DNA from: Magnolia sinica
Lineage: Eukaryota; Streptophyta; Magnoliopsida; Magnoliales; Magnoliaceae
Length of the DNA stretch: 64,000 nucleotides
Direction of reading: 5' to 3'
Assembly (NCBI RefSeq): GCF_029962835.1
Contig: NC_080577.1
Coordinates: forward strand, 30,424,501 to 30,488,500
The notes beneath the pieces were generated by a model. The model did no database searches and had not been told where the DNA came from. It worked only from the letters and a program-made list of their open reading frames with translations. Position 1 is the stretch's first letter, and every line of letters starts with the position of its first letter. Of the stretch, positions 1 through 12,299 are shown one piece after another. The translations under genes were made by a program, and so were the position numbers.

Positions 1-288
1 CTACGATAGGTTTTCGTCTGATTCTTTTCAGGTAATATTTACATATTTATGATATCTTAACGTAATAATTAAATTCACAATTAATAACAATGTATTATGA
101 ATAACGTATTCAGAAGAGGAGCAAAATAAATTCTGACAATAGAGGAAAGTTAGAAGTGAACTACGTAGTTGGTTTAAAGTCATTTGTACGACTTTGTCAT
201 GACATAGTAAGAAAGTACTAGTAATTATTATGTTTATATATTCTTTTCATGCATTTATATTAATTCTATTGTCTTTTCGATTGCGCAG

Positions 289-986
289 CGAGATTCTGTC
301 ACTGGCCAGGAGCCCGGACCAGTAGACTTCTACAAAGGGACTCACTGTCGATAGGCGACAGGATCTTAGGTACATCCTAGAGCCAGCGAGATTTGGGTAA
401 AGATCCTTACATTGTAAAATTTATTTGCATCAAATTATAATAATTTCATTTATTATAAAAATTCATATGTTTTCATTACAGGAGGAAATGAACACCTTAC
501 GCAGTCAGCCCACTCCTGATGGTACTCGGCGGAGTGAGCCAGAGATCCTGAGTCAGGTGCTTGGCACCCGTTCTGGATATGTGCGTGGGTTTAGCCATGG
601 TGTCAAGCTCATGGCACCCGCTAGAGCTACCTCCAGCCGATCCATCGTCGTTGGCGACAACGCCGTACGCCGAACTGATACTGCAGAGAGAGGTTCAACA
701 GCTACCGGTCATCGTCGATGACATCAAAGATCAGCTGGACAGACAGGGAGGAGCAGGGGAGGCAGAGGGAGGAGCAGGAGAGGAGGATGGAGGAGGAGTT
801 GGCGAGAGGCAGAGGGAGGAGCAGGAGAGGAGGATAGACGATTAGCTGGCGCGGCAGAGGGAGGAGCAAGAGAGGAGGATGGAGGAGATGCGGGTGGAGC
901 ATGAGCGACGGATGATGGAGATGTTTCAGATTATTGCTGCACGCTTGTCCACTGATACCTCAGCGCCTCCGCCTTCATCTGTGTGA
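289..986 (+). pseudogene. CACTA TnpA-like protein (Transposase_24 type), decayed 3' exons
   Basis: Two exons are visible: about 289-396, then an intron (GT at 397, AG ending 481), then 482-986. Exon 1 reads DFYKGTHCR then a stop, and HPRASEIW, like the conserved 'rTH..p.A.ei' block of Ptta/En/Spm Transposase_24 proteins. It has in-frame stops at 352-354 and 367-369. Exon 2 continues in phase with SEPEILSQVLGTRSGYVRG, also typical of this family. It then shifts frame into a charged coiled coil of repeated REEQERRMEEE-like units and ends in ARLSTDTSAPPPSSV and a stop at 984-986. A further in-frame stop lies near 842. TnpA-type proteins bind the subterminal repeats of CACTA elements. This copy cannot encode the full protein. 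Confidence 0.7.
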
Positions 987-1234
987 TTTTTTTTTTTATA
1001 TTTTTTTATTATGTTAAGTTTTGAATGAATGTGATGCGGATAAGATTGTTTGTGTTTGGATGAATGTAGTTTATGTTTGGGTTTGGGTTAATTTAATTAG
1101 ATGGATGTGAATGTGAATATGATAAAATATATATATAATAGGTGTATATCAGGATGAATATGATGAAATATATTGTTAACAGGTGTATATCAGGAATTTT
1201 GTGTGGAATTTTAAGAGGTATATTTTTTTTAAAA

Positions 1235-2330
1235 AAAAAGACTTTTAGCAACGAAAATTTTCGTAGCTAAAAGTATTGTAATTTATTTTTAGCAGCGAAA
1301 ATATTTGCTGCTAAAAAGGCTTCTAAAGTTTTTTAGCGACGAAACTTTTCGTTGCTAAAGGTGTAACGAATTTTTTGGCAGCGAAAACTTTCGCTGCTAA
1401 AGGTCATGTAAAGGTTTTTTACCGACGAAAATTATCGTTGCTAGAAAGGAACGAATTTTTAGCAGCGAAAATTTTCGCTGCTAAAAGTTTTGTATAGTTT
1501 TTTTTGCGACAAAAATATTCGTCACTAAAAACTGAACTACTTTTAGCAGCGAAAATTTTCGCTGCTAAAAATTCGTTCCTTTTTATCAACGATAATTTTC
1601 GTCGGTAAAAAACCTTTACATGACCTTTAGCAGCGAAACTTTTCGCTGTTAAAAGTCATATAGTTTTTTTTTGTGACGAAAATATTCGTTGCTAAAAACT
1701 GAACTACTTTTAGCAGCGAATATTTTTGCTGTTAAAAGTCTTGTACAGTTTTTTTTTCAACGAAAATTATCGTCGCTAGAAAGGAACGAATTTTTAAGTC
1801 CTGTATAGTTTTTTTTTTGCGACGAAAATATTCGTCGCTAAAAACTGAACTACTTTTAGCAATGAAAATTTTCGCTGCTAAAAGTCTTGTATAGTTTTTT
1901 TTGCGACGAAAATTATCATCTCTAAAAGTAAAGAATTTTTTAGCAGTAGAAATTTTTGTTGCTAAAAGTCATGTATATGTTTTTTGCGACGAAAATATTC
2001 GTCGCTAAAAACTGAATAATACTTTTAGTAGCGAAAAGTTTCGCTGCTAAAAGTCTTGTAGAGTTTTTGTGGCGACGAAACCCTTCGTCGCTAAAAGTAA
2101 TGAATTTTTAGTAGCGAAAATTTTCGCTGCTAAAAGTCTTGTACAGTTTTTTTAACAACGAAAATTTTCGTCGCGAAAAGCCTTGCTTTAGCGACGATTT
2201 CAATTTTTTGCTGTTAAAATCCATGCACGTCGGTCTTTTAGCGACGAAGTTAGCGACGAAAATTTTCGTCGCTAAATGTACTTAGCTACGAAAATCTAAC
2301 TTGTAGTGACGAAAATTTTCGTCGCTAAAA
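1235..2330. repeat. CACTA subterminal palindrome array
   Basis: More than twenty palindromic units of about 26-30 bp lie roughly 60-80 bp apart. Two classes alternate. One is built on TAGCAGCGAAAATTTTCGCT and its complement. The other is built on TAGCGACGAAAATTTTCGTC. Many copies carry single-base changes. Subterminal repeats in CACTA elements are known binding sites for TnpA. The perfect dyad and the alternation are directly visible; the binding role is inferred. Confidence 0.85.
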
Positions 2331-2348
2331 GGGGTATTTCTTGTAGTG
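2331..2348 (-). repeat. CACTA 3' terminal inverted repeat
   Basis: The minus strand reads CACTACAAGAAATACCCC. It marks the exact junction with the interrupted gypsy element. Confidence 0.92.
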
Positions 2349-4781
2349 GCATGTGTGTCGACAGCCGAGCCATCAACAAAATCACCATAAAATATAGGTT
2401 TCCTATACCACGGTTGGACGATATGCTGGACATACTAGAGGGTGCAAAAATATTCTCTAAATTGGACCTAAGGAGCGGCTACCATCAAATTCGAATATGG
2501 TCGGGTGATGAGTGGAAAACGGCCTTTAAGACTAAGGAAGGATTATATGAATGGATGGTCATGCCCTTTGGTCTTTCGAATGCGCCTAACACATTTATGA
2601 GATTGATGAACCAAGTTCTAAAACCTTTTATTGGGTAGTTCGTTGTGGTTTATTTTGATGATATTTTGATATACAGTTAAGACAAAACCACCCATATGGA
2701 ACCCTTAAGAAGGTCCTTCAAGTGCTCACTGAAAATAAACTGTATCTTAATTTTAAAAAGTGCAGCTTCATGACTGATAGCCTATTGTTTCTGGATTTTG
2801 TCGTAACATCTACGGGTATTTGGGTGGATGAGGAAAAGGTGAAGGCAATTAGAGAATGACCGGTTCCTACAAATATTCACAAAGTGCAAAGTTTTCATGG
2901 ACTGGCAACATTCTATCGTTGATTTGTGAAAATTTTCAGTACCATTGTGTTACCAATCACAGATTGCATAAAGAAAGGGCAGTTTCAGTGGACTGACGAA
3001 GCCGACAGGAGCTTTACCGAAATCAAGCGCAAATTATCCACGACCCCAGTTCTTATACTTTCCAACTTTGACAAACTGTTTGAAGTCGAATGTGATGCCT
3101 CATATGTCAGAATTGGGGGAGTTTTGTCTCAAGAAGGTAGGCCGATAGCCTTCTACAGTGAGAAACTTAGCGATGCACGCAATAAGTGGTCTACATATGA
3201 GATCGAGTTATACGCGGTGGTCCAGGCACTGCGACACTGGCGACATTATTTGATTCAAAGGAAATTCATACTTTACACAGACCATCAAGCTCTCAAATTC
3301 ATTAATAGTCAAGCTAATATTAACTGTGTGCATGCTAGATGGATCTCGTTTTTACAGGAATTCACGTTCGTACTAAAACACAAGTCAGGGCAATATAACA
3401 AAGTAGCTAATGCACTGAGTCACCGGCAACTTTGTTAGTCACCATGAGCAATGAGGTTATCGGGTTCGAGCACCTCAAAGACATATATGCCGATGACAAC
3501 GACTTCAAGGACATATGGGTTAAATGCCAAGAAGGTCACCCCGGCGACTTACATATGCAAGACGGGTTCCTTTTCAAGGAAAATCGAATGTGCATCCCGA
3601 ACAGTTCACTAAGGGAAAAGATAATCCAAAAGCTACATGGAGGTGGCCTCAGTGGACACGTTGGGTGAGACAAGACACGAGCTCTTGTGGAAGAACGATA
3701 TTACTAGCCGTAATTGGTACATGATATGGGAAAGACAGCTCAACGTTGTTATATTTGTCATACCTCCAAGGGGCAATCTCATAATATGGGCCTTTACACC
3801 CCGTTACCCGTGCCTGACGGCCCTTAGAAGGATTTATCTATGAACTTCGTGCTTGGTCTCCCACGAACACAACGCGGCATGGATTCGGTGTTCGTGGTAG
3901 TAGATCGTTTCTCCAAGATGACTCACTTTATTCCATGTAAGAAGACTCTTGATGCAACACACGTGACGAATCTATTCTTCAGAGAAATTGTGCGGCTACA
4001 CGGGGTTCCCAAGACTATTACTTCTGACCGTGATACGAAGTTCATAAGCCACTTTTGGCGGGCTTTGTGGACTCGATTCGATACATGACTTCAGTTCAGC
4101 AGCGCCTACCACCCACAGACTGACGGTCAAACTAAGGTTGTGAATCGCACGTTGGGAAACCTCCTTCAATGTATTTCAGGAGAAAAACTGAAGCAGTGGG
4201 ATTTGGCCTTGTCTCAAGCAGAGTTTGCATTCAACAACATGATGAACCGCTCGACAGGAAAATCTCCGTTCCAGGTTATTTATGGATGAGTACCTCGCCA
4301 CACACTAGACTTGGTCCCTCTGCCCAAGCTCCCAGGCATGAGCATTACAGCAAAACATATGGTTGACAAGATCATGAGCATTCATGCGGAGGTACAAATC
4401 AAGCTATATGCCTCGAACGAAAAGTACAAAGAGTAAGCGGACAAGCATCGGCGACAAAAAGTGTTCGAGGTGGGCGACCAAGTAATGGTCTATCTGCGCA
4501 AAGAACGATTTTCAACCGAAAAGTACAACAAGTTGAAGAATAAAAAGATTGGACTGGTACCAATCATCCGAAAGATCAATGACAATGCTTATGTTGTTGA
4601 TCTTCCAGATGACATGGCGATCTCACGGACTTTCAACGTCACGAACTTGACCGAGTATCATGAACCAGCGCAGGATGAGAACTTGAGGATGAGTTCTTTT
4701 GAAGTAGAGGGGACTGATGTAGAGCGGGTCGCGGACAGTTTCATGGCCAAGATGGATCAGAAAAGGCCCGGTCGACGATAG
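2349..4781 (+). pseudogene. Ty3/gypsy pol remnant (CRM-like chromovirus), RT to integrase
   Basis: The pol begins abruptly inside reverse transcriptase ([20 protein letters not shown]) because the CACTA element interrupts it. RT motifs [14 protein letters not shown] and YFDDILIYS are seen at about 2470-2690, with stops on both sides of the YFDD box. RNase H follows at 2926-3438 (VECDAS, YTDHQAL, near-terminal ANALSHRQ). Integrase core is at 3840-4160 ([30 protein letters not shown]), and a GPY/F-like tail at 4461-4781. Several stops and frameshifts break the frame, so it cannot be made as one polyprotein. The integrase wording resembles the CRM clade of chromoviruses; that clade call is from memory and moderate. 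Confidence 0.88.
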
Positions 4782-4784
4782 AAG

Positions 4785-5438
4785 TGATCCGGACCGTCGG
4801 ACCTTAGATCGGGCGTATCTCACAATCCGGAATGATTTATTTGACGTAAAATATATGATTTTGGGGTAGAACAAGCTACTTTAGCCAACCAACCCTACTA
4901 TGTCGGGTTACGCAGCACGAAATTATGAAAAACCCCTGGATCAACGGTCGTTTCCCTGTTTTAATTTTATTTTTACTATAAATAGCAAGTTTTAGTTTGA
5001 TTCTAACTCTTCATCTGTCGGGCTTTAGGAGTTACGCCCAACGTGAAAAGAGCTTAGAATAATTAGGAGAATGGTTTGGTGAAGCCAAATAGGATACTTA
5101 ATATTTTTGGCCAAAAACCTTGCACACTAGTAGACATCACGACTGTTTATAAATAGTAAGTTTACTATTTATAGTAAGTCACGAATTATAGGAGTTTTAG
5201 TTGTAGTTTGATTCTAATTTATTTCCCATTGTTTGGTACCCCTATTTAAAGGGTTGTGAACTCATTTTTATTTCTTCATTAATCAATTTCGAATTTATTA
5301 GAATTTATTTCTATTTTCTGCTTTCTTTCCTCGTGGATTTGAGAAGTCTCTGTGAGGAGTCCAGAGAAGTTCCGTGGATTCGGAATAGTTATCCTCTTGA
5401 GGAAGACGGTGCTCGACCTCACGTCCTCCCCTGCATCA
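4785..5438 (+). repeat. 3' LTR of the gypsy element
   Basis: The segment starts TGATCCGGACCG directly after a purine-rich tract following the pol stop, and ends CCCCTGCATCA, giving the inverted termini TGAT/ATCA. A TATA-like TACTATAAATAGC lies near 4975. The second LTR is outside the window, so the boundaries rest on termini and context only. Confidence 0.65.
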
Positions 5439-5800
5439 TTAGGGAAGGTTGGGATTAATTAATCTTTCCATATCTGCCACCATTTATTATAGTGGGTATC
5501 TTAGTGACATTTAAGGACTTCTTCAATTTCTTTATAATAGTCTTCAAAAGAGTTATGGTCAATATTTGGTTTTGAATTATTTTTCAAACGAAAGTATAGC
5601 CATGGCCGAGGAAGTACCTGATTACTATCGTCCTCTAGTTGAGATCAGCAACAGTCGACTCACCAATGTTAGTTGTGGAGTCGAATTAGTGCAAGTGATG
5701 ACTAAAGTAGGAAGTTGCAGAGCTGGGCTGAGAGGAGCTCATAAATCGAATCCTCTTGGGGGCTAATAAATACGGTTGAGGTGGTAGAGATCTTGAGAGA
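5439..5800. other. No gene seen (flank between gypsy LTR and PMD relic)
   Basis: AT-rich sequence with a short open frame starting near 5566 that resembles nothing I recognise. Confidence 0.4.
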
Positions 5801-7490
5801 ATAGGTCCTTTCACTATAACTTTTTGGCACTTTGGTTGTGGAGTTGTCTCGGTCGATGGAGCTGGCATGATGGTAATGGCGACCAATTTAGTCTTCGGCT
5901 GGAAGTTATGGCTGATTGAGGTGCTGTTATTTTCTTTCTTTGCAGCTCCATAGAGGAAAAGAGTTGAGCAATGATGAGTTGGAGAAATTTATTAAACAGA
6001 CTTTTGTATTGACTCTCCCACCAATTAGATAAGGTATCCATCATCTGAGATTGATTTGGATAGATCGGAAGATCAAGAGTCAAACTGGTCGATTGGAAGG
6101 TGGAATGAAATGAATGGTAGGGGTTAATTCTATCGGCAATCGGCCAAAAGAAATGAGATTGAATACAGGTCTTCTGAATGAAGAGATATGGAATGCATTG
6201 GACAAGATAGAATTGACATCGAGCAAGTTCAGACAGTATTACTCGATTCCATTCTTGGCATTCTTGTCGGCGTCTATCGTGCCTCCATTGGGGAGATCCA
6301 TGCAAATGAGATAGCTCTCCCAAGTAAGATGTATCTAAGAAGCTGTCTGGTTGTCTTCATTCTCAAATCAACCAATGAACCAAGCTGGATCAAATTCTCT
6401 ATTATGGAAGGATGTGAATGATCGGTTGTGTTTTCTTTTATGGAGAGGAAAGAATAAGGAGCCCATATAGTTGAAAAACGTACGGATCTCTTGAGAGGGA
6501 ATGGATAACATGGTGGCCGTAAGAAGAATAAACAACATCAGAAAGAATGAGGGAATGTACAAGAGAATAGCAAAAATACTTGTAGATCCATATCTGGAGA
6601 AGCCATAGTGGTCTTCCTCCAAGATACAAACCCTTGTGGGTAATCTAAAAAATACCTCTGTATAGGTGGCCAAGTACCAAAGGTGCCAGAACAAGTCTTC
6701 GACCCTGCGCAAGTACTTCGGCTAGTTGAACATATTCATTCGTGATTTAGAGAGCATTCACATAGAGTAAATGCTAGTAGATCTAGAGTAGTGGGAAGGA
6801 TGTGTGTTCTTCAAATTCGATTGGGACTTTATATTTACAGTACACTTATATGAAGTGTCAATAGGCTTTGCCAGCCTTATCGAAGAAATGTTTTGATTCT
6901 TTATGAGTGAAAGCTCGGGAAGACTGCCTCACCAAAGGGAAGGAGTTGGGTCAAAGCAATAATGTCTATAAGATTGTTTGACTCATAGGGCCGCATCCAA
7001 AGAAGAATGTACTGGTGGATGGGTTACAGAACATAGATGCCATCGTAAGAAAAGCAGGATCCGTCCGATACTTATATATGGAGAGTTTGATGCACTTGTA
7101 GATACCAAAAATCCTCCGTGCCATTTCATATTGAGGAGTAACGCGATTGAACCAAATGTCCCAATTTAGTAGAGGTTTCAGCTAGGATTAAGGATTCTTT
7201 AAAGTGTTAGATGAGTATGGAACGAATTCAGATTGAATCAATATGGTTTCGCCTGGGTAGTTGGGAATAGAGGGTCCATCATACTGACCTCTTCAAATTT
7301 AACTCCAGGGAAGAATGCTGGTCCCATACAAGAGTATTCTCCAATTGGCGATTTAAAAACTATTTCATTGGAATATTTCTTAGAAAGTGCATCTAGTATA
7401 ATAATTAAGTCATCCTAATGGAAAAATAGAGTAGAAGACTATGGGACAACCATCGCTAAGGTTGGAGAGAGAAAAGAAGATTTAGGATTC
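5800..7490 (-). pseudogene. Plant mobile domain (PMD, aminotransferase-like) remnant
   Basis: Read on the minus strand from about 7180, the sequence gives NWDIWFNRVTPQYEMARRIF, then TSTFFFGCGPMSQTIL. One frame over comes DIIALTQLLPFGEAVF. This order matches the PMD signature (NTF..P.GPM..TL.DV..LTGL..GE). Further down, FDPAWF (6368-6712) and PNQSQMMDTLSNWWESQY (about 6000-6060) resemble later parts of such proteins. Several frames and stops are involved, so it is a relic. PMD proteins occur both as host genes and inside Mutator and gypsy elements; I cannot tell which this was. Confidence 0.5.
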
Positions 7491-7499
7491 GAAGGAGGA

Positions 7500-8239
7500 A
7501 TGATGGAGAAGGAAGCGTCGAATAAAAAAGAATGAAACAACGCTTATATTAGTCGAGGATGTAGAGCATTTATTAAGGCATCATTAATTTCTCATTTTGT
7601 ATTATACGTGTACATGTGTCACAACAAGGTTAGCTCTTATTTCGAAAATGTGTAGTTGGAACTGACGTGTTGGACTACATCGGTCATAAACAGTTACTAT
7701 AGTGTCGCCACATGTAACGAATGACTACTGCATTAATGAGGGGTCACACATCGTTTTCACATTTTTCCAAAGGTGAAGCATCATGGGGGGCAATGTTCAT
7801 CCCTATTGTCGCTAATTCCTGTGAAAGCTAATCAAAATCGGGGATCTACATTTTCAATCTCTCTCTTCCAAACATGAAGCAGGATGGCCACCAAGCCATG
7901 GGATTCCACAACAAACCTGACACCATGTAATTATTACATTATGCCAATTCCATCCCATTTAAACCCAACTAATCCCATGCACTAAACACCCCCTAAGTGG
8001 GCTACACCATAGGACATTTTAGGGAAAGAAATGCCTAACGTTGAAACATTCCTATGACCCACATTAATGTTTATATGCCATCCGAACCATTTATAAGGTC
8101 ATTCTGCCTCAGATGAACTGAAAACAAAAGATCTTAGCCTAATTAAAAACTTCTGTGGCCACATAAATATTCAATGGCATCCAACTATTTCCTCTCATGT
8201 GGCCCACTTTGGATCTTGGATCCAGTTCATTTTTGGTCA
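7500..8239. other. Intergenic, with a partial foldback MITE
   Basis: No coding region is seen. About 7990-8225 is a degraded copy of the foldback family that recurs through the window (pieces such as GGACATTTTAGG, AAAACTTCTGTGGCC and TTGGATCTTGGATCC). Confidence 0.45.
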
Positions 8240-8247
8240 CATATACT

Positions 8248-8964
8248 TAGTGGTGTACACGAACCGAGTTAGCTCGGTTAACTTGCTCGACTCAACTCAA
8301 AAAAGCTTGATTCGACTTGGTTCGAAATTGAGTTCGAGTCAAGTCAAGCTGATTTTTAGAGCTCGAAAATTTTTTAAGCCGAACTCAAATCGACTCGGAT
8401 TGAACTAGTTCAGTGACTCAGTTATTTTAATATTGCTACCAAGTGTTTGATGAAATTACTTAATGAAGTGTTGTTTCAAGTGGATACATTCTCCATGGGA
8501 TCAACCAGTGGCAAGGAAGGTATGGATATGAAGCAAATCACTACCAAAAAAAAAAAAAAAATGAACAAACAAACATTACGTTGTAAAACTAACCTTGAAT
8601 CTTGATTTTGATGCTGCCTACTGAGTGTTTGATTAAATACCTATAAACTAATATTGTTGTTTTACAAATTATGAGAAATTGAAGGTGCACTTCATGTGTT
8701 TGAGAAAATGCTGCATATGCTTGAACTTGGCTCAAATTGGCCCGAGTTGCTGATCGAACCGAGCGGAGCTGGCTTGTAATGGCTCAAACTTTCACGGCCC
8801 TTCTCATGATTCCTTCTTCTCTTTCTTTTCTTTTTCTTCACTCCCTTCTTCCCCTTGCTTCGTTTGAGGAGATCAACGCACAAGATCAGGCCAGAATCCT
8901 TCTTGTTTATACTCCACCGAGTCAACTCGGTTTAATGACAACGGTTTCCCTTCCCCTTCTCTCG

Positions 8965-9003
<39 letters not shown>

Positions 9004-11119
9004 TCTCTCTCTCTCTCTCTCTAATTCTCTTGGCATTGGAATGTCTGTAAAAGGGTAGTTTATTTTATAGAGTTATTACGTGAAGAAGGTTGGCTCAAGA
9101 TACACGGCATGCAAGAATTCCCTATGAACACAGCGTGTGCAGACCGAGTCACGCACAGAAACCGTTTCTGGGTGTTGTTTCGATTCTGTTTTCTGATATA
9201 ATGTATTGAGATGATCCAGCCCAAGGGACCAGTGATCACATATTTATCAAGGGCCCACTTATGAATGTTATAGATTTTAGGTTGATGCCTAATGGGGACC
9301 TATGGTTAGCGTCTTTTGGTTGGAGAAGATGGGTGCCATTAATGGCGACTTATCATTCATTAATTCTTTCTTTACTCTGTCACTTATGGACGATTCAGAT
9401 TCATCATAGAAAGCTTAGGAATGGAGAAAACAAAGGTTTAGATCAATTTCGGCAGTGGTTTGTGATAAAACTCAGTTCGGCACGTCTTTGCAACCAAGCC
9501 CATGAATCTCGACAATTCCAATGTCCTGCGATTCTTCGGGCTTTTCAAGAATTCCTTGTTGGAGTTGGAAATGACCTTGCTGAAGGCTGGACGGTTTGGA
9601 TCTGCTAGAGGATTCGAAACTGGGAGTGTTTTGTCGAGAAGTCTCTCTCAAAATCTTTTTTATCGCCGCTGTTATAGCATGCAAAGGAATGGCGCCACTT
9701 TGGTTTGATTGTACGGCATAGGTGGGTCCACTATGATGGGTTTTTAGAAAATCCATTCCACTCATCAGTCTAATTAGGTCATGTTGGCCAATGAGTCCAA
9801 ATATGAAGTAGATCGGAGCCTTACATAAGCTTATCTAGGAAATTCTCTTAGTAGGTGTTGAAACGAACTTAAATTCAATTAGCGGTCTACGCTTAATGAT
9901 CAGGGACCAATTTTGAAGAAAATGTGTAGTTAATATAGACAAACAATTGGACAAAATTTGGTGGTTGATCGATGGTGGAAAAAGATTAAATCTAAAATTT
10001 CACCTTTTACAGCAGAAGGAAGGAACTGGCTTCAGCGTTTAACAGTGTAGGATTATAAATCGGGGTCTAAATTTTATATGATATCGTAGTCATGTGAGGT
10101 CAAGGTGTGGTCCAAGTTTGAGTTTCGATAGACAACAAGAAGTGTTTAAATTTGAAGATCTCGATTTATATAGAGTTGGTAAGCTTTAGGTAAAAGCTTA
10201 TTAAAGTAGGGTCTTCATATTTCATACTTGGTATATATAATAGACAATCCAAGTCGTCCATATGAAGAAAAATGCCTTACTACAACTACTCATGAGTTTT
10301 CCTCACTCGATGGACACCAAAATCAACGATTAAAGAATTGATTTGTTAATTGAGTCACTTTTACAATAATCTAAGGGTTGAAATTCGACATGTATAGTTA
10401 ATTTATGATAATTAGGCATGGTAGAAAATTTCACCTGAAACGGATTATGAGAACCATGTGATTTAGAATTTAAAGGTATATGTTAATGACATTTTTGTAA
10501 TTGTTATTGATATGAGAGTTTTGTGAAATCTAATAATTTTATATGATTATATGCATATTTATAAACAATTTTTACAAAATGACTTATATCTAAATCATTA
10601 TGAATAAAGAGTTATTCACCTATTTAATTAAGGGAAGACACATATTTCAAACCACATGATGATTAATCTTGTCTTAAAATCAATGGTCAGATGACGTGAT
10701 ATATGGATGAATATCATTCTTAATGGTTAAATTCATGTTGGAGAATAGATGTAGGGTTAAGATAGCTAAATTAGTATCGTATATATGTACATACTAGGTT
10801 AAACTTCATGGTAACACTCAGGAACATTTAACACTCAGGTATTGAAAAGTTTGGACTGTTACAATTGACTCCCTTAAACAAAATTTCATCCTCAAAATTA
10901 ATTACTTATATCATTTATGTCGATTTATTATGTTTAATTTTTCAATGCATTCTTTACAACGCAGATATATACGCTCATGTGTGCATATAATTACTACACA
11001 AAAGTAGGGTGCTACATAGCTAATCAAGTTCGAGGGCCAAGCCAAGCTGAGCCAAGATCGAGCTAAGGTCAGTTAGTCACCAAGCCGAGCCAATGCATCG
11101 ATTCAACTCGTGCACACTA
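8248..11119. mobile_element. hAT-type non-autonomous element with 8-bp TSD
   Basis: The left end TAGTGGTGTACACGAACCGA and the right end (minus strand TAGTGTGCACGAGTTGAATC) form imperfect terminal inverted repeats. They are flanked by a perfect 8-bp direct repeat CATATACT (8240-8247 and 11120-11127), the hAT hallmark. Both subterminal regions are rich in degenerate GAGCTCG/CTCGGC-type motifs common in plant hAT elements. Inside are CT/CA microsatellites (about 8958-9022) and AT-rich sequence. No hAT transposase is visible. Short open frames at 9261-9608 (+) and 9472-9765 (-) resemble nothing I know. Confidence 0.75.
8958..9022. repeat. (CT)n-(CA)n-(CT)n compound microsatellite
   Basis: Dinucleotide runs CT, then CA, then CT, lying inside the hAT-type element. 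Confidence 0.95.
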
Positions 11120-11274
11120 CATATACTAAAATGAGCTCGCACGACCGATTAACACGGGGTGAATTGTCGTGGTGGCACGGTGGCCCCACCTAGATTACTA
11201 CTGCAATGACTACACGCCAAAGGCTTTCGCATGGGACGTGAATTAGCCCTTGACATTTTGAGCAGCAAGACTCG

Positions 11275-11760
11275 CTCCTAAAGTGATGCCACCAAAGTTC
11301 CGTAGGCCCCACCATGATATATGTTTTGTATCCACACCGTCCATCAATTTGGAGAGAATATATTAGGGCATGTTCCAAAGAATGATTCCGATAGAAAGCT
11401 CGAGTGGACCCACCACAAAAAGCAGTGGGGAGAGAGACGCCTACCATTAAAAACTTCCAAGGGCCACAAAAGTTTTTTATCAAGCTGATAATTGTTTTTT
11501 CACTTCTTCCGTGTCTAAGTTAACACATGAACAGGCTTGATCTCAAATAAACATCATGGTGGACCGTAGGAAGATTTCAATGGTGGCCGTCACTCTCCCA
11601 CTGTTTTCTATAGTGGGGTCCACTCCAGCTTTGGATCTGACTCATTCTTTGGATCATACATAAAAATGATCTTTCCAAATGGATGGACGGTGTGGATATA
11701 ACAAATATATCATGGTGGGGCCAACAGAACTTAGTGACGTCACTTCAAAGGCGTCTCGCT
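11275..11760. repeat. Foldback MITE, full-length copy
   Basis: The left arm (GGCCCCACCATGATATATG, then TCCACACCGTCCATCAATTT) and the right arm (AAATGGATGGACGGTGTGGA, then CATGGTGGGGCC) are inverted copies. The middle carries the family landmarks: GAGTGGACCCACC, AAAACTTCCAAGGGCCAC, ATCAAGCTGATAATTG, and CACTCCAGCTTTGGATCTG. This is the best copy for defining the family in this window. Confidence 0.8.
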
Positions 11761-11904
11761 ACTCAACTTGTCGTTTCTAATCCTCATCCTTTCGCAGGAA
11801 ATCCGCGTCCGTCCGTTGTCGTTTCTAATCCTCATCCTTTAGCTACTGGCTGCTGACAGCGTCAGCAGGCGATAGAGACAAGACGATCTCAGGCGCGGCT
11901 TTGG

Positions 11905-12240
11905 TGGTGGATGAAATCCCAGACTGTGGGGCTCACCTTGATCTATGTGCCTTATATCCGTATCCACTGTCCATCCGTTTTGAATATCTACGTGGTCTCT
12001 TTATCCCGATCGTCGTGACCTTATCAACAATTTGGATGGAAAATAAACATTCCGGTAGCCCATGAAGTTTTTAATGGTGTGGATTCAATCACGACTGTCT
12101 TATGTGGTATGGTCCACTTAAGTGTTGGATCTGCTTCATTTTTATGGTCATAGACTAAAATGATTTTTCAAAATGGATGAATGGTGTGGATGTAAGTAAT
12201 ATACATCAAAGTGGCCCCCACAGTTAGGATCCACCGATCT
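11905..12240. repeat. Foldback MITE beside the TOM1-like promoter
   Basis: It runs from TGGGGCTCACCTTGATCTAT to TACATCAAAGTGGCCCCCAC, with TATCCACTGTCCATCCG on the left and its inverted counterpart ATGGATGAATGGTGTGGATG on the right. It ends about 60-120 bp upstream of the likely transcription start of the TOM1-like gene. Confidence 0.72.
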
Positions 12241-12299
12241 TTGGATCCACCCAAATCGCGCCCGACGATCTCTTAAAAAATCAAACAAGCTTCTGCTTT

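Larger units (their letters stand above)
1..2348 (+). mobile_element. CACTA (En/Spm) DNA transposon, 3' part
   Basis: The right end is the terminal inverted repeat at 2331-2348, which reads on the minus strand as CACTACAAGAAATACCCC, the classic plant CACTA terminus. About 1.1 kb of subterminal palindromic repeats precedes it, and a TnpA-like gene remnant lies at 289-986. The left end and any TnpD gene are outside the window. Immediately past 2348 the sequence becomes Ty3/gypsy reverse transcriptase in mid-domain, so the element inserted into that retrotransposon. The 3-bp target duplication cannot be tested without the left end. Confidence 0.9.

Noticed and set aside
702-902. Minus-strand L/P-rich open frame
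   Set aside because: Antisense of the coiled-coil part of the TnpA-like remnant.
8692-9024. Open frames over the CT/CA tract
   Set aside because: Low-complexity microsatellite translation.
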